Numbered from the stretch's first letter, positions 24,564-33,151 are shown. The stretch: 64,000 nt of DNA from Nocardia mexicana NBRC 108244 (GCF_001613165.1 NZ_BDBV01000087.1:1-64000); one strand, 5' to 3'. A program made the numbers and translations. The notes: a model not told the origin generated them from the sequence alone.

Positions 24564-25831
24564 GTACAGAGGACTTACAGCGGCGGTGGTCGGCCGCGCT
24601 GATGAACAACTACGGCACCCCGAAGGTGGCGCTGGAGCGCGGCGCGGGCGCGGTGGTCTACGACGCCGACGGCGAGCGCTATCTGGACTTCCTCGGCGGG
24701 ATCGCGGTCAACAGCCTCGGCCACGCGCATCCGGCGATCCTGGAGGCGGTGTGCGGACAGCTCGGCACGCTGGGGCATGTGTCGAATCTGTATGCGAGCG
24801 AACCGGTTATCGAATTGGCCGAGCGTCTGCTGGCGCACTTCGGCAACGGTTCCGGCAAGGCGTTCTTCTGTAACTCCGGCACCGAGGCCAACGAGGCGGC
24901 GTTCAAGATCGCGCGGCTGACCGGGCGGCGCAAGATCATCGCCTGTGACGAGGCATTCCACGGCCGGACCATGGGCGCACTGGCGCTGACCGGGCAGGCG
25001 TCGAAGCGGGCGCCGTTCGAGCCCATGCCGCCGGGCGTGGTCCATATCCCGTATGGAGATTCGCAGGCGCTGGCTTCCGCGGTCGACCAGGACACCGCCG
25101 CGGTGTTCCTGGAGCCGATCATGGGGGAGAGCGGTGTCGTGGTGCCGCCGCCGGACTATCTGGCCGAGGCGCGGGCCATCACCGCCGATCGGGGTGCGCT
25201 GCTGGTGCTCGACGAGGTGCAGACCGGGATCGGCCGGACGGGCCACTTCTACGCCCATCAGGCCGCCGGGATCGTGCCCGACGTGATCACCCTGGCGAAG
25301 GGGCTGGGCGGCGGCCTGCCGATCGGTGCGGTGCTGGCGCAGGGCCCCGCGTCGGAGCTGCTGACTCCGGGGTTGCACGGCACCACCTTCGGCGGGAATC
25401 CGGTGTGTGCCGCGGCGGCCCTGGCGGTGCTGCGCACCATCGACGAGACCGGCCTGCTCGCGCAGGTGGAGACCGTCGGCAAGACGCTGACCGACGGCAT
25501 CGCCGAACTCGGCCACCCACTGATCGACCACGTGCGCGGCGCGGGTCTGCTCATCGGAATTCAACTGACACAGAATGTTTCGGCCCAGGTGGAGGAGTCC
25601 GCCCGGGCGGCGGGCTACCTGGTGAACCCGGCGAAGCCGAACGTGATCCGGCTGGCGCCGCCGCTGATTCTCACCGAGGCACAGGCCGGGAACTTCGTCT
25701 CGGACCTGCCCGCGGTGCTGGATTCCGCGATGCGAGCGACGCCATCGGGCACCGCGGAGACAGCCCGCGCAACCGCGCAGCGGCCCGGGAGTGCCGCCAT
25801 GGACACCGCGCAAGTCGACAGGGAGCAGTGA
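24560..25831 (+). CDS. argD: Acetylornithine aminotransferase
   Basis: A 423-residue class III PLP aminotransferase. The PLP lysine is in VITLAKGLGGGLPIG; FFCNSGTEANEAAFKIAR and VLDEVQTGIGRTG are standard. The last about 30 residues (ATPSGTAETARATAQRPG...) form a polar tail beyond the normal family end, of unknown use. The stop overlaps the argF start by one base (TGATG). Confidence 0.97.
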   Translation: MSTEDLQRRWSAALMNNYGTPKVALERGAGAVVYDADGERYLDFLGGIAVNSLGHAHPAILEAVCGQLGTLGHVSNLYASEPVIELAERLLAHFGNGSGKAFFCNSGTEANEAAFKIARLTGRRKIIACDEAFHGRTMGALALTGQASKRAPFEPMPPGVVHIPYGDSQALASAVDQDTAAVFLEPIMGESGVVVPPPDYLAEARAITADRGALLVLDEVQTGIGRTGHFYAHQAAGIVPDVITLAKGLGGGLPIGAVLAQGPASELLTPGLHGTTFGGNPVCAAAALAVLRTIDETGLLAQVETVGKTLTDGIAELGHPLIDHVRGAGLLIGIQLTQNVSAQVEESARAAGYLVNPAKPNVIRLAPPLILTEAQAGNFVSDLPAVLDSAMRATPSGTAETARATAQRPGSAAMDTAQVDREQ

Positions 25832-26763
25832 TGATTCGCCATTTCCTACGGGACGACGATGTCTCACCGGCCGAGCAGGCCGAAATCCTGGCGCTGGCCG
25901 CGGAATTGAAGCAGGCGCCGTTCTCGCACCGGCCGCTGGAGGGGCCACGCGGGGTCGGGGTGATCTTCGAGAAGAACTCGACCCGTACGCGTTTCTCCTT
26001 CGAGGTGGGCATCGCGCAGCTGGGCGGCCACGCGGTGGTCGTGGACGGTCGCGACACCCAGCTGGGCCGGGAGGAGACGCTGGCCGATACCGGCCGGGTG
26101 CTGTCGCGCTATGTCGACGCGGTGGTGTGGCGCACCTTCGAGCAGCAGCGGCTCGACGAGATGGCCTCCGCCGCAACGGTTCCCGTGGTCAATGCGCTGT
26201 CCAACGAGTTCCACCCGTGCCAGGTGCTGGCCGATCTGATGACGCTGGCCGAGCGCAAGGGCAGCCTCGCCGGGCGCAGTCTCACCTATCTCGGCGACGG
26301 CGCCAACAACATGGCGCATTCGCTGCTGCTGGGCGGTGTGACGGCGGGCCTGAACGTGACCATCGCCGCGCCTGCGGGTTTCGAGCCGCTGGACTGGGTG
26401 GTCGAGGCCGCGCGCAAGCGCGCCACGGAGACCGGCGGCACGATCACCGTCACCGGGGATCCGATCGCGGCGGCCACCGGCGCGGACGCCCTGGTCACCG
26501 ACGCCTGGACCTCGATGGGGCAGGAGAACGACGGCCTGGATCGGGTCGGTCCGTTCCGGCCGTTCCAGGTCAACGGCGACCTGCTGGCCCGTGCGGCGAC
26601 GGACGCCGTTGTGCTGCACTGTCTTCCGGCGCACCGCGGCGAGGAGATCACCGACGAGGTGCTCGACGGCCCGCACAGTGCGGTCTGGGACGAGGCGGAG
26701 AACCGGCTGCACGCGCAGAAGGCCCTGCTCGTGTGGTTGCTGGCCAGGCGGGATGCGCGATGA
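25831..26763 (+). CDS. argF: Ornithine carbamoyltransferase
   Basis: A 310-residue transcarbamylase. The carbamoyl-phosphate loop is KNSTRTRFSFE; HPCQ in NEFHPCQVLADL and the ornithine-site HCLPAHRGEE are present. It makes citrulline for argG. Its stop overlaps the ATG of a 33-aa micro-ORF, one of two that span the gap to argR. Confidence 0.97.
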   Translation: MIRHFLRDDDVSPAEQAEILALAAELKQAPFSHRPLEGPRGVGVIFEKNSTRTRFSFEVGIAQLGGHAVVVDGRDTQLGREETLADTGRVLSRYVDAVVWRTFEQQRLDEMASAATVPVVNALSNEFHPCQVLADLMTLAERKGSLAGRSLTYLGDGANNMAHSLLLGGVTAGLNVTIAAPAGFEPLDWVVEAARKRATETGGTITVTGDPIAAATGADALVTDAWTSMGQENDGLDRVGPFRPFQVNGDLLARAATDAVVLHCLPAHRGEEITDEVLDGPHSAVWDEAENRLHAQKALLVWLLARRDAR

Positions 26764-26861
26764 GCGGTACGGGATTCGGCGACGTGCGGCCGTCGCGAGC
26801 GCTGTCCACCGTGGAGCGCCCGCCCGTGCCGGAGCCGGGCATCGGCGAGGTGAGGTTATGA
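26760..26861 (+). other. Micro-ORF (33 aa) after argF
   Basis: ATG 26760 overlaps the argF stop (ATGA). Thirty-three codons (MSGTGFGDVRPSRALSTVER...) end in a TGA overlapping the next micro-ORF's ATG. The first bases (ATGAGCGGTACGGG) resemble the argR start (ATGAGCGGCCCCGG), hinting at a duplicated start. No family is recognised. Confidence 0.4.
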
Positions 26862-26938
26862 CCGAGGTCGGCGAGCGAACCAGGGGCCGGGCGATGCGGG
26901 GCCGGTCGCGGCAGGACAGTAACGGGGCGGCCCGATGA
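26858..26938 (+). other. Micro-ORF (26 aa) before argR
   Basis: ATG 26858 is preceded by GAGGTGAGGTT and overlaps the previous micro-ORF stop. Twenty-six basic codons (MTEVGERTRGRAMRGRSRQD...) end in a TGA overlapping the argR ATG. With its neighbour it closes the argF-argR gap completely. Confidence 0.4.
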
Positions 26939-27450
26939 GCGGCCCCGGCGATACCGCAGCCACCTCCGGTCCGGCGACCGCCCGCACCCGGGCCGGGCGC
27001 CAGCAGCGCATCGTGGTGCTGTTGTCCGCCAACGCCGTTCGCAGTCAGACCGAGCTGGCGGCGCTGCTGGCCGCCGAGGGGATCGAGACGACCCAGGCCA
27101 CGCTGTCGCGCGATCTCGACGAACTGGGCGCGGTGAAGCTGCGCGCGGCCGACGGCGGCGCCGGAATCTACGTGGTGCCCGAGGACGGCAGCCCGGTGCG
27201 GGGCGTCACCGGCGGCACCGGACGGCTGTCGAAGCTGCTCGGCGACCTGCTGGTCTCCACCGACCACAGCGGCAATCTCGCGGTGCTGCGCACCCCGCCG
27301 GGCGCCGCGCACTTCCTGGCCAGCGCGCTGGATCGCGCGGCGCTGCCGGAGATCGTCGGCACCATCGCGGGGGACGACACCGTCGCGGTCATCGCCCGCG
27401 AACCCCTGACGGGCGCTGAACTCGCCGCGAAGATCGAGCAGTGGGCCTGA
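26935..27450 (+). CDS. argR: Arginine repressor
   Basis: A 171-residue ArgR: N-terminal winged helix (SQTELAALLAAEGIETTQATLSRDLDELGAVK region) and C-terminal trimerisation/arginine-binding domain with GTIAGDDTVAVIAREP. With arginine bound, the hexamer represses the arg genes, presumably through the two boxes before argC and argG. The start overlaps the upstream micro-ORF stop, so its level may depend on ribosomes arriving from argF. argG does not follow directly; three unrelated genes intervene. Confidence 0.96.
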   Translation: MSGPGDTAATSGPATARTRAGRQQRIVVLLSANAVRSQTELAALLAAEGIETTQATLSRDLDELGAVKLRAADGGAGIYVVPEDGSPVRGVTGGTGRLSKLLGDLLVSTDHSGNLAVLRTPPGAAHFLASALDRAALPEIVGTIAGDDTVAVIAREPLTGAELAAKIEQWA

Positions 27451-27548
27451 GCGGGTCTGCAATATCTCGAGATCGATGTCGGTGGCTGACGCTGATCGGT
27501 CACGCAGACGGCTCCGAGTCCGTGAGGGCGCTCATAGCCGTGCCCGAC

Positions 27549-28226
27549 TCATCCGGACGGGGGTTCGAATCCGTCGAGGACGCACTGTAGTCCCTGCTCG
27601 AAACGCTGTGCGCGATCCTCGGGGGGAGCCGGGCGGTCGAGTAGCAGTGGGATCGCGGCGCCGGTGCCCGCGTCGAGGGCGGTGATCGTCGCGCGGACGG
27701 AGTCGTCCGGACTGCCCGCCCGCGCCCACGCCGATTCGGCGACCGCCGCGCCGAGGACGTAGTAGTAGAAGGCGGTCAGGGCCGGTTGCACGCGGTCCTC
27801 GGCGAATCCGGCGTCGCCCAACGCGCCGACTATCGAACGGAATTGGGCTACCGCGGCCGGGCCCAGTGGCGGCATACCGCCGATCAGCTCCGCCGCCCAG
27901 GCGTGGCGGAGCAGCGCGTCGAACATCTGTCTGCCGATCGAGCGGAGATCGGTGCGCCAGTCGCCGGACGGTGCGGCGCCGTCGGTCATTTCCGCGAAGA
28001 CCGCGTCGACCGCGTACTCGAGCAGATCGTCCTTCGTGGCCACATAGCCGTAGAGGGTCATCGGCGCTGTATTCAGATGCGTCGCCAGCTTGCGCATGGT
28101 CAGACCGCTCACCGTGCCCCGGTCGAGCAGTTCGACCGCCCCCGCCACGATGCGTGCGCGGTCCAGCGCGGGCTGCGCGCGGCCGGTTTTCGTCGGTCGC
28201 GCCCACACCGAAGTCCTGTCGGCCAT
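27549..28226 (-). CDS. TetR family regulator
   Basis: About 225 residues. The N-terminal HTH region reads LDRARIVAGAVELLDRGTVSGLTMRKLATHLN..., followed by a long TetR-C-like helical ligand domain (AELIGGMPPLGPAAVAQFRSIV...). It is divergent from the flavin oxidase at 28314, and the gap has palindromic sites, so it likely represses that gene and itself. ATG 28226 is used; further upstream extension has no HTH-related residues. Confidence 0.9.
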   Translation of the reverse strand: MADRTSVWARPTKTGRAQPALDRARIVAGAVELLDRGTVSGLTMRKLATHLNTAPMTLYGYVATKDDLLEYAVDAVFAEMTDGAAPSGDWRTDLRSIGRQMFDALLRHAWAAELIGGMPPLGPAAVAQFRSIVGALGDAGFAEDRVQPALTAFYYYVLGAAVAESAWARAGSPDDSVRATITALDAGTGAAIPLLLDRPAPPEDRAQRFEQGLQCVLDGFEPPSG

Positions 28227-28262
28227 TGCCCGATCATACGGGAGATCGTACAGTGAACGAGA

Positions 28263-28298
28263 ATCCGTACAACGTACGGATAGCACGTACGAGGTACG
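28263..28298. promoter_or_regulatory. TetR operator sites
   Basis: ATCCGTAC-AAC-GTACGGAT (28263-28281) is a perfect 8-bp-arm dyad. CGTAC-GAG-GTACG (28286-28298) is a second, shorter one with the same GTAC core, and another GATCGTAC half lies near 28245. They sit between divergent TetR and flavin oxidase genes. Confidence 0.75.
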
Positions 28299-28313
28299 AA
28301 TCGGAGGTCTGTC

Positions 28314-29744
28314 ATGGCGGTCCGGCATGCGGAGGTGGTGGTGGTCGTCGGTGCCGGAATCTCCGGACTGGCGGCGGCGCGGCGACTGCTCGACGGCGGC
28401 GTGCGCACGGTTGTGGTGCTGGAGGCGGCGACCCGGGTCGGCGGCAGAACGTCGACCGAACAGGCGGGTGGAGTGCCGGTGGATCGCGGTGCCACGCTCG
28501 TCTATCCCGTGCACCGCAATGTCTTCCGGATCGCCGAGCGCTTCGGGGTGGAGATGTTCCGAACGGGGACGGACGGACGGTTCACCTTCTACGCCGACGG
28601 CGTGGCGCACCGATTCGCCTACGGGGGAGTGGGTGGAGCGAAGCTACTGGGGCACAGAGTGTTTCGCCCGGTACTGCGTGCCGCGTTGAGCGTGGCGTCC
28701 CGCTGGGTGGACATGCCGCTGCGTCCGGCGGAGATGACCGAACTGCTGGGGATCATCGACCGGCTGGACAGGCTCGCCGGTGGCGTTCCGCCCGGCTCGC
28801 CGTGGACCGCCCCGGACGCCGCCGCGCTGGACCGGGTCACACTGCAGGCGTGGCTCGCGGCGGAGGTTCGATCGGATTCGGTTCGCCGCCTGCTGGATTC
28901 GTCGCTCGCCGGGTATCTGCCGCCGTCGGCTTCGATGCTGTACGCGCTGCATTTCCTGAATACGTGGGGCGGGATCGGGCCGCTGCTCGGACAGCCCGCG
29001 CAGGTGTACCGATTCACCGGCGGTGCCCAGGCGCCCGCACTCGCGCTGGCCGGGTCGCTGGGTGATCGGGTGGTGCTCGCGAGTCCGGTGCGGGAGATGG
29101 AAACCGGCGCGGATCGCGTCGTCCTACGGTGTGCGAGCGGGGAATTCGAGGCAGATCGAGTGGTCGTCGCGGTCGGCCCGGGTGGCTGTCGCGAGATTCG
29201 TTTCACGCCGGAGCTTCCGGACAACCGCATTCTGCTGCAGGAGGCGTGGCGGCCCGTGCACGGCCGCAAGATCAATGTCGTGTACGACGAACCGTTCTGG
29301 CGGGCGGCCGGGCTGTCGGGTGCCGCGCTGAGCGACCTGCCCGCCGCGCCCGCGGTGCTGGACGCTTCGCCGCCGGACGGTAGTGCCGGTGTGCTGTCGC
29401 TCTATGTGACCGTCGATCCTGATGTGCCCCGGGCGCGTTCGGGCGAGCGGGACCGCGACGAAGTGCTGGCGGGCCTTGCGGAGATGTTCGGCCCCCGGGC
29501 CCTGGCGCCCCGATACTACGGGGAGACGAACTGGGCCGAGGAGCCCTACAGCTGGGGCTGCGAGGGTGGTCTCGCGGCGGGGGCGCTGACCACGGCACAA
29601 CGGCTGCCGAAAACCCCTGCGGGACGGATACATTGGGCCGGTGTCGAGACCGCCGACGCCTGGATGGGATTCCTCAGCGGTGCGATTCAGGCCGGGGAGC
29701 GCGCCGCCGCCGAGGTGTTGGCCGCGCGGGGCGAACCTGCCTGA
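28314..29744 (+). CDS. FAD-dependent amine-oxidase-like oxidoreductase
   Basis: A 476-residue flavoprotein. The N-terminal dinucleotide motif is VVGAGISGLAAARRLLDGG, followed by VLEAATRVGGRT, the flavin monoamine oxidase signature. The C-terminal FAD block is IHWAGVETADAWMGFLSGAIQAGERAAAEVL. It oxidises an unknown amine or dehydrogenates a ring substrate. GGAGGTCTGTC precedes the ATG. It is expected to be under the divergent TetR. Confidence 0.9.
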   Translation: MAVRHAEVVVVVGAGISGLAAARRLLDGGVRTVVVLEAATRVGGRTSTEQAGGVPVDRGATLVYPVHRNVFRIAERFGVEMFRTGTDGRFTFYADGVAHRFAYGGVGGAKLLGHRVFRPVLRAALSVASRWVDMPLRPAEMTELLGIIDRLDRLAGGVPPGSPWTAPDAAALDRVTLQAWLAAEVRSDSVRRLLDSSLAGYLPPSASMLYALHFLNTWGGIGPLLGQPAQVYRFTGGAQAPALALAGSLGDRVVLASPVREMETGADRVVLRCASGEFEADRVVVAVGPGGCREIRFTPELPDNRILLQEAWRPVHGRKINVVYDEPFWRAAGLSGAALSDLPAAPAVLDASPPDGSAGVLSLYVTVDPDVPRARSGERDRDEVLAGLAEMFGPRALAPRYYGETNWAEEPYSWGCEGGLAAGALTTAQRLPKTPAGRIHWAGVETADAWMGFLSGAIQAGERAAAEVLAARGEPA

Positions 29745-29839
29745 CGCTACGGGCATGCGCCGGGCACGCCGCTGGCGAGCCGATCATCCGCCGCAGGATC
29801 CTGCGGTACCGAGGGCCGCTGCTCGATCGCTGGCGGCCG

Positions 29840-30214
29840 CTACGCCCGGGCCTCGAAGCGCAACTGTTTACCCAGCGTCGAACGGACGGGCGAGCGGGCG
29901 ATTCGTTCCTCGATGAGCGCGCGGTGTGGCTCGAGGGCCGGAGCGAGTACCAGCTCGTAACGGAAGGTCGTGGTTGTCTCGCCGCGGTCCAGCTCGACCC
30001 GCACGCTCACACCGGCGTCGTCGGCACCGGTGCCCGCCAAACCCATGCGCGCCGAGATGGTCATGCAGCTGGCGAGGGCGGCCTCCAGCAGTTCGTGCGG
30101 CCGCATGCCCGCGGTCCCGCCGACGCCCTCCTTGACGGTGTCCGCGATTCCCTCGTTCGCGCCGCTGCGGAACCTGACCTGCCAGGGCTCCGTCAGCGCC
30201 GATGCCTCGATCAT
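29840..30214 (-). CDS. OsmC family protein, second catalytic Cys replaced
   Basis: A 124-residue OsmC/YhfA-like protein. RPHELLEAALASCMTISARM carries the first redox Cys. At the position of the second Cys, usually C-P-V-x-x-T-L, the sequence reads SPVRSTL, so only one of the two peroxidatic cysteines is present. OsmC proteins reduce organic hydroperoxides with a Cys pair; this one may work differently or not at all as a peroxidase. AGGAGGTTGCC precedes ATG 30214. Confidence 0.87.
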   Translation of the reverse strand: MIEASALTEPWQVRFRSGANEGIADTVKEGVGGTAGMRPHELLEAALASCMTISARMGLAGTGADDAGVSVRVELDRGETTTTFRYELVLAPALEPHRALIEERIARSPVRSTLGKQLRFEARA

Positions 30215-30304
30215 GTGGCAACCTCCTGTCCGCTACCGAGGGTACGGCCGCAAGTTCAGAATGCGGGATCGCATTTCACATAATGAGACAGGAGTGCCGT
30301 ACCG

Positions 30305-30469
30305 CTATGCGAGCGGATACTGACCCGGCGGATAGTTGCCGCCACCGTGGCCACCGCGGCCCGATCCGCCGATATCGATGATGTGTTCGATGAGGCCGAT
30401 AATCGCCTCGCCGATACTCAGCACATCCCGGCCGATCGCGCCGAAGTACTCCGCAAACGTCGAATACAT
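30305..30469 (-). CDS. Small amphipathic peptide with Gly-rich tail, 54 aa (putative)
   Basis: ATG 30469 with AGAAGGGTGGGCGG upstream starts a 54-residue frame. Residues 1-34 (MYSTFAEYFGAIGRDVLSIG...) form a hydrophobic/amphipathic helix ending in IIGLIEHIIDIGG. Residues 35-54 are Gly/His/Pro-rich. It resembles membrane-active or porin-like short peptides in general shape only; no family is recognised. It stands alone between osmC and argG on the opposite strand from argG. Confidence 0.5.
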   Translation of the reverse strand: MYSTFAEYFGAIGRDVLSIGEAIIGLIEHIIDIGGSGRGGHGGGNYPPGQYPLA

Positions 30470-30527
30470 CCGCCCACCCTTCTGCTGGCTACGTTCGCTC
30501 AGCGTGGCACAACTGGGGCCGTGGACC

Positions 30528-30544
30528 CCGCAAGGCCCTTGCGG
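30528..30544. terminator. Short GC-rich hairpin upstream of argG
   Basis: CCGCAAGG-C-CCTTGCGG is a perfect 8-bp dyad around a single C, so a real RNA hairpin would open the innermost pairs. It lies between the small ORF and the argG promoter. No U-tract follows, so termination is uncertain; a DNA-binding dyad is the alternative. Nothing else is seen between 30470 and 30679. Confidence 0.35.
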
Positions 30545-30679
30545 CTCTTGGGGTTTCGCCACATTTGTCCCAATTACCCGGAGTGTCGCCCATCGTGTCG
30601 CAGTCGACGGCGCCGAGCGTGGCGTGCCGAGGTGGGTCGCCGGCAACTTCGGTGGCCCGGACCGCACCCACCCCGGTTA

Positions 30680-30715
30680 TGAATGGCCTTGCATCGTCGT
30701 GCATAATCATTTGCA
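30680..30715 (+). promoter_or_regulatory. ArgR (ARG) box and promoter of argG
   Basis: TGAATGGCCTTGCA ... TCGTGCATAATCATT repeats the blocks seen before argC (21358-21388): the 14-mer TCGTGCATAATCAT and the 11-mer ATGGCCTTGCA are identical. CATAAT (30702-30707) may be the -10, so ArgR would cover the promoter. Unlike argC, about 100 nt of leader precedes the argG start. Confidence 0.82.
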
Positions 30716-30815
30716 CGTGGTGGGAGCCGCCCGGGGAGGGGCCGTGCTCCGCCGCCTGTCCCGTGGATCGGGCACCGCAGACTTGGACACGCACGAAACC
30801 TGAGGAGCTACAGAC

Positions 30816-32018
30816 ATGGCCGATCGCGTCGTACTCGCCTACTCCGGCGGGCTGGACACCTCCGTCGCCATCAGCTGGATCGGCAAGGAGACCGGGGCCG
30901 AGGTGGTCGCGGTCGCGATCGACCTGGGCCAGGGCGGCGAGGACATGAACCTGGTGCGCCAGCGCGCGCTCGACTGCGGCGCCGTCGAGGCCATCGTCGT
31001 CGATGCCCGCGACGAGTTCGCCGACGAGTACTGCCTGCCGACCGTGCAGGCCAACGCCATGTACATGGGCCGCTACCCGCTGGTGTCGGCGATCAGCCGC
31101 CCGCTGATCGTCAAGCACCTGGTCGAGGCGGCCGAGTACCACGGCGCCTCCACCGTCGCGCACGGCTGCACGGGCAAGGGCAACGACCAGGTGCGGTTCG
31201 AGGTCGGCATCGGCGCGCTGGCCCCCGACCTGAACGTGATCGCGCCGGTGCGCGACTACGCCTGGACCCGGGAGAAGGCCATCGCCTTCGCCGAGGAGAA
31301 CAGTCTGCCGATCACGGTGAGCAAGAAGTCGCCGTTCTCGATCGACCAGAACCTGTGGGGCCGCGCCGTGGAGACGGGCTTCCTCGAGGACCTGTGGAAC
31401 GCGCCGACCAAGGACGTCTACGACTACACCGTCGATCCCACCGTGAACTTCGAGGCGCCCGACGAGCTGATCGTCACCTTCGACAAGGGCGTTCCGGTCG
31501 CCATCGACGGCCGCCCGGTCAGCGTGCTCGAGGCCATCACCGAGCTGAACCAGCGCGCGGGCCGCCAGGGCGTGGGCCGCCTGGACATGGTCGAGGACCG
31601 CCTGGTCGGCATCAAGAGCCGCGAGATCTACGAGGCGCCCGGCGCTATCGCGCTGATCGCGGCGCACCAGGAGCTGGAGGCCGTCACCATCGAGCGCGAG
31701 CTGGGCCGCTACAAGCGGCAGGTGGAGCAGCGCTGGGGCGAGCTGGTGTACGACGGCCTGTGGTTCTCGCCGCTCAAGCGGGCCCTGGACGCGTTCGTGC
31801 AGGACACCCAGCAGCACGTCTCCGGCCAGATCCGCATGGTGCTGCACGGCGGCAACGTGGTCGTCAACGGCCGCCGCAGCGAGGAGTCGCTCTACGACTT
31901 CAACCTCGCCACCTACGACGAGGGCGACAGCTTCGACCAGTCCCTCGCCAAGGGCTTCGTGCAGATCCACGGTTTGTCCTCGAAGGTCGCCGCCCGCCGG
32001 GACCTCAACAAGAAGTAG
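30816..32018 (+). CDS. argG: Argininosuccinate synthase
   Basis: A 400-residue ATP-dependent ligase joining citrulline and aspartate. The N-type ATP pyrophosphatase P-loop is LAYSGGLDTSVAI; GCTGKGNDQVRFE and SPFSIDQNLWGR are family signatures. GAGGAGCTACAGAC precedes the ATG. It has its own ARG box and is separated from argR by about 3.4 kb and from argH by a methyltransferase. Confidence 0.97.
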   Translation: MADRVVLAYSGGLDTSVAISWIGKETGAEVVAVAIDLGQGGEDMNLVRQRALDCGAVEAIVVDARDEFADEYCLPTVQANAMYMGRYPLVSAISRPLIVKHLVEAAEYHGASTVAHGCTGKGNDQVRFEVGIGALAPDLNVIAPVRDYAWTREKAIAFAEENSLPITVSKKSPFSIDQNLWGRAVETGFLEDLWNAPTKDVYDYTVDPTVNFEAPDELIVTFDKGVPVAIDGRPVSVLEAITELNQRAGRQGVGRLDMVEDRLVGIKSREIYEAPGAIALIAAHQELEAVTIERELGRYKRQVEQRWGELVYDGLWFSPLKRALDAFVQDTQQHVSGQIRMVLHGGNVVVNGRRSEESLYDFNLATYDEGDSFDQSLAKGFVQIHGLSSKVAARRDLNKK

Positions 32019-32169
32019 GCGCCCTCCGGCCCGGCCTGAACGGTCACAGACTGCTCGCCGGCGGCACTGATTGCCGACCGGAGGCGATATGTGTCCGCGT
32101 AGGCCGGGTATCGAGCCCGGCTACCGTGGTTGGCGGGCCGCAGCGACCATGCGGGACACAGGAGGCCTC

Positions 32170-33090
32170 GTGCGGAGCGATAACGACAGCTGGGACATCA
32201 CACAGAGCGTGGGAGCCACCGCGGTCGGAGTCGCGACCATGCGTGCCGCCGAGACCCGTCGGCCGGACGCGCTGTTCCAGGATCCGTACGCGGCGAAGCT
32301 GGTGGAAGCGGTGGGCTCGGGCTGGAGCCGGGTCCTGCATGGCGAGATTTCGGACAGCGCTCGACTGTACGGGCCGATGGCGGGTGTGCTGACCGCGCGC
32401 ACCGTGTACTTCGACGACTATTTCGCGGCGGCGGCCGGTGCCGGTGTGCGCCAGGCCGTGATCCTGGCGTCGGGCCTGGACGCGCGTGCATACCGGCTCG
32501 AATGGCCGTCCGGCACCGTGGTTTTCGAGATAGATCTGCCGGATGTGCTGGCCTTCAAGTCTGCGGTGCTCGGCGCGGACGAACCGTCGGCCGAGCGCCG
32601 CGAGGTGCCGGTGGACCTGCGGCAGGACTGGCCGAAGGCGCTGCGGGACTGTGGGTTCGAACCGGATCGTCCGACGGCCTGGCTGGCGGAGGGACTGCTG
32701 CGCTATCTGCCCGCCGAGGCACAGGACCGGCTGTTCGAAAGCATCGTGGCGCTGAGCGCGCCCGGCAGCCGGATCGCGCTGAACATCGGGCGGGCCCGGC
32801 AGGATTCGGCCGAGCTGCGCGCACTGCGTGACGAACGCGCGGCAGCGTTGCGGGAGGCCGGGATCGCCGTCGACGTGGAGAACCTGTGGTACTCGTGGGA
32901 TGGTCGCGCCGATCCGCGGGAGTGGTTCGACCGCCCCGGGTGGACTGTATTCGGAGCCGAGCCGGCCGACATCCTGACCGGCCGCGGGCGCGAGGTGCCG
33001 GAAGTGGTGCGCGCCGAGATGAACAGGTACATCCTGATGACCGCGATTCGAAGAGAAGGACCGGGTAGCACCGGTCCTCGCGACGCGTGA
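32170..33090 (+). CDS. Class I SAM-dependent methyltransferase, LCMT/TIGR00027-like
   Basis: About 306 residues of the actinobacterial leucine-carboxyl-methyltransferase-like family. The N-terminus RSDNDSWDITQSVGATAVGVA is its signature, with ARTVYFDDYF and the SAM site VILASGLDARAYRL (G-x-D/G pattern) and WLAEGLLRYLP. The acceptor is unknown. GTG 32170 follows ACAGGAGGCCTC. It sits between argG and argH, in the same direction, with no evident role in arginine synthesis. Two micro-ORFs link it to argH. Confidence 0.9.
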   Translation: MRSDNDSWDITQSVGATAVGVATMRAAETRRPDALFQDPYAAKLVEAVGSGWSRVLHGEISDSARLYGPMAGVLTARTVYFDDYFAAAAGAGVRQAVILASGLDARAYRLEWPSGTVVFEIDLPDVLAFKSAVLGADEPSAERREVPVDLRQDWPKALRDCGFEPDRPTAWLAEGLLRYLPAEAQDRLFESIVALSAPGSRIALNIGRARQDSAELRALRDERAAALREAGIAVDVENLWYSWDGRADPREWFDRPGWTVFGAEPADILTGRGREVPEVVRAEMNRYILMTAIRREGPGSTGPRDA

Positions 33091-33116
33091 CCGATCCGGA
33101 CCGCACATTCCGATGA
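33087..33116 (+). other. Micro-ORF (9 aa) after the methyltransferase
   Basis: GTG 33087 overlaps the methyltransferase stop; nine codons (MTDPDRTFR) run to a TGA that overlaps the ATG of the next micro-ORF. It is part of a stop-start chain reaching argH. No independent ribosome-binding site is seen. Confidence 0.3.
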
Positions 33117-33151
33117 CCGCGACACGACCACTAGGAGACGACATCCGATGA
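33113..33151 (+). other. Micro-ORF (12 aa) before argH
   Basis: ATG 33113 overlaps the previous stop; twelve codons (MTATRPLGDDIR) end in a TGA overlapping the argH ATG. The argH Shine-Dalgarno (TAGGAGACGAC) lies inside it. Reinitiation at argH is possible. Confidence 0.3.

Noticed and set aside
27556..27590. tRNA-like T-arm (GGGTTCGAATCCGTC)
   Set aside because: It encodes the C-terminus of the TetR protein (VLDGFEPPSG); no acceptor stem, D-arm or anticodon arm can be built around it.
30489..31970. 493-codon frame antisense to argG
   Set aside because: Shadow of argG codon bias; composition unlike a real protein.
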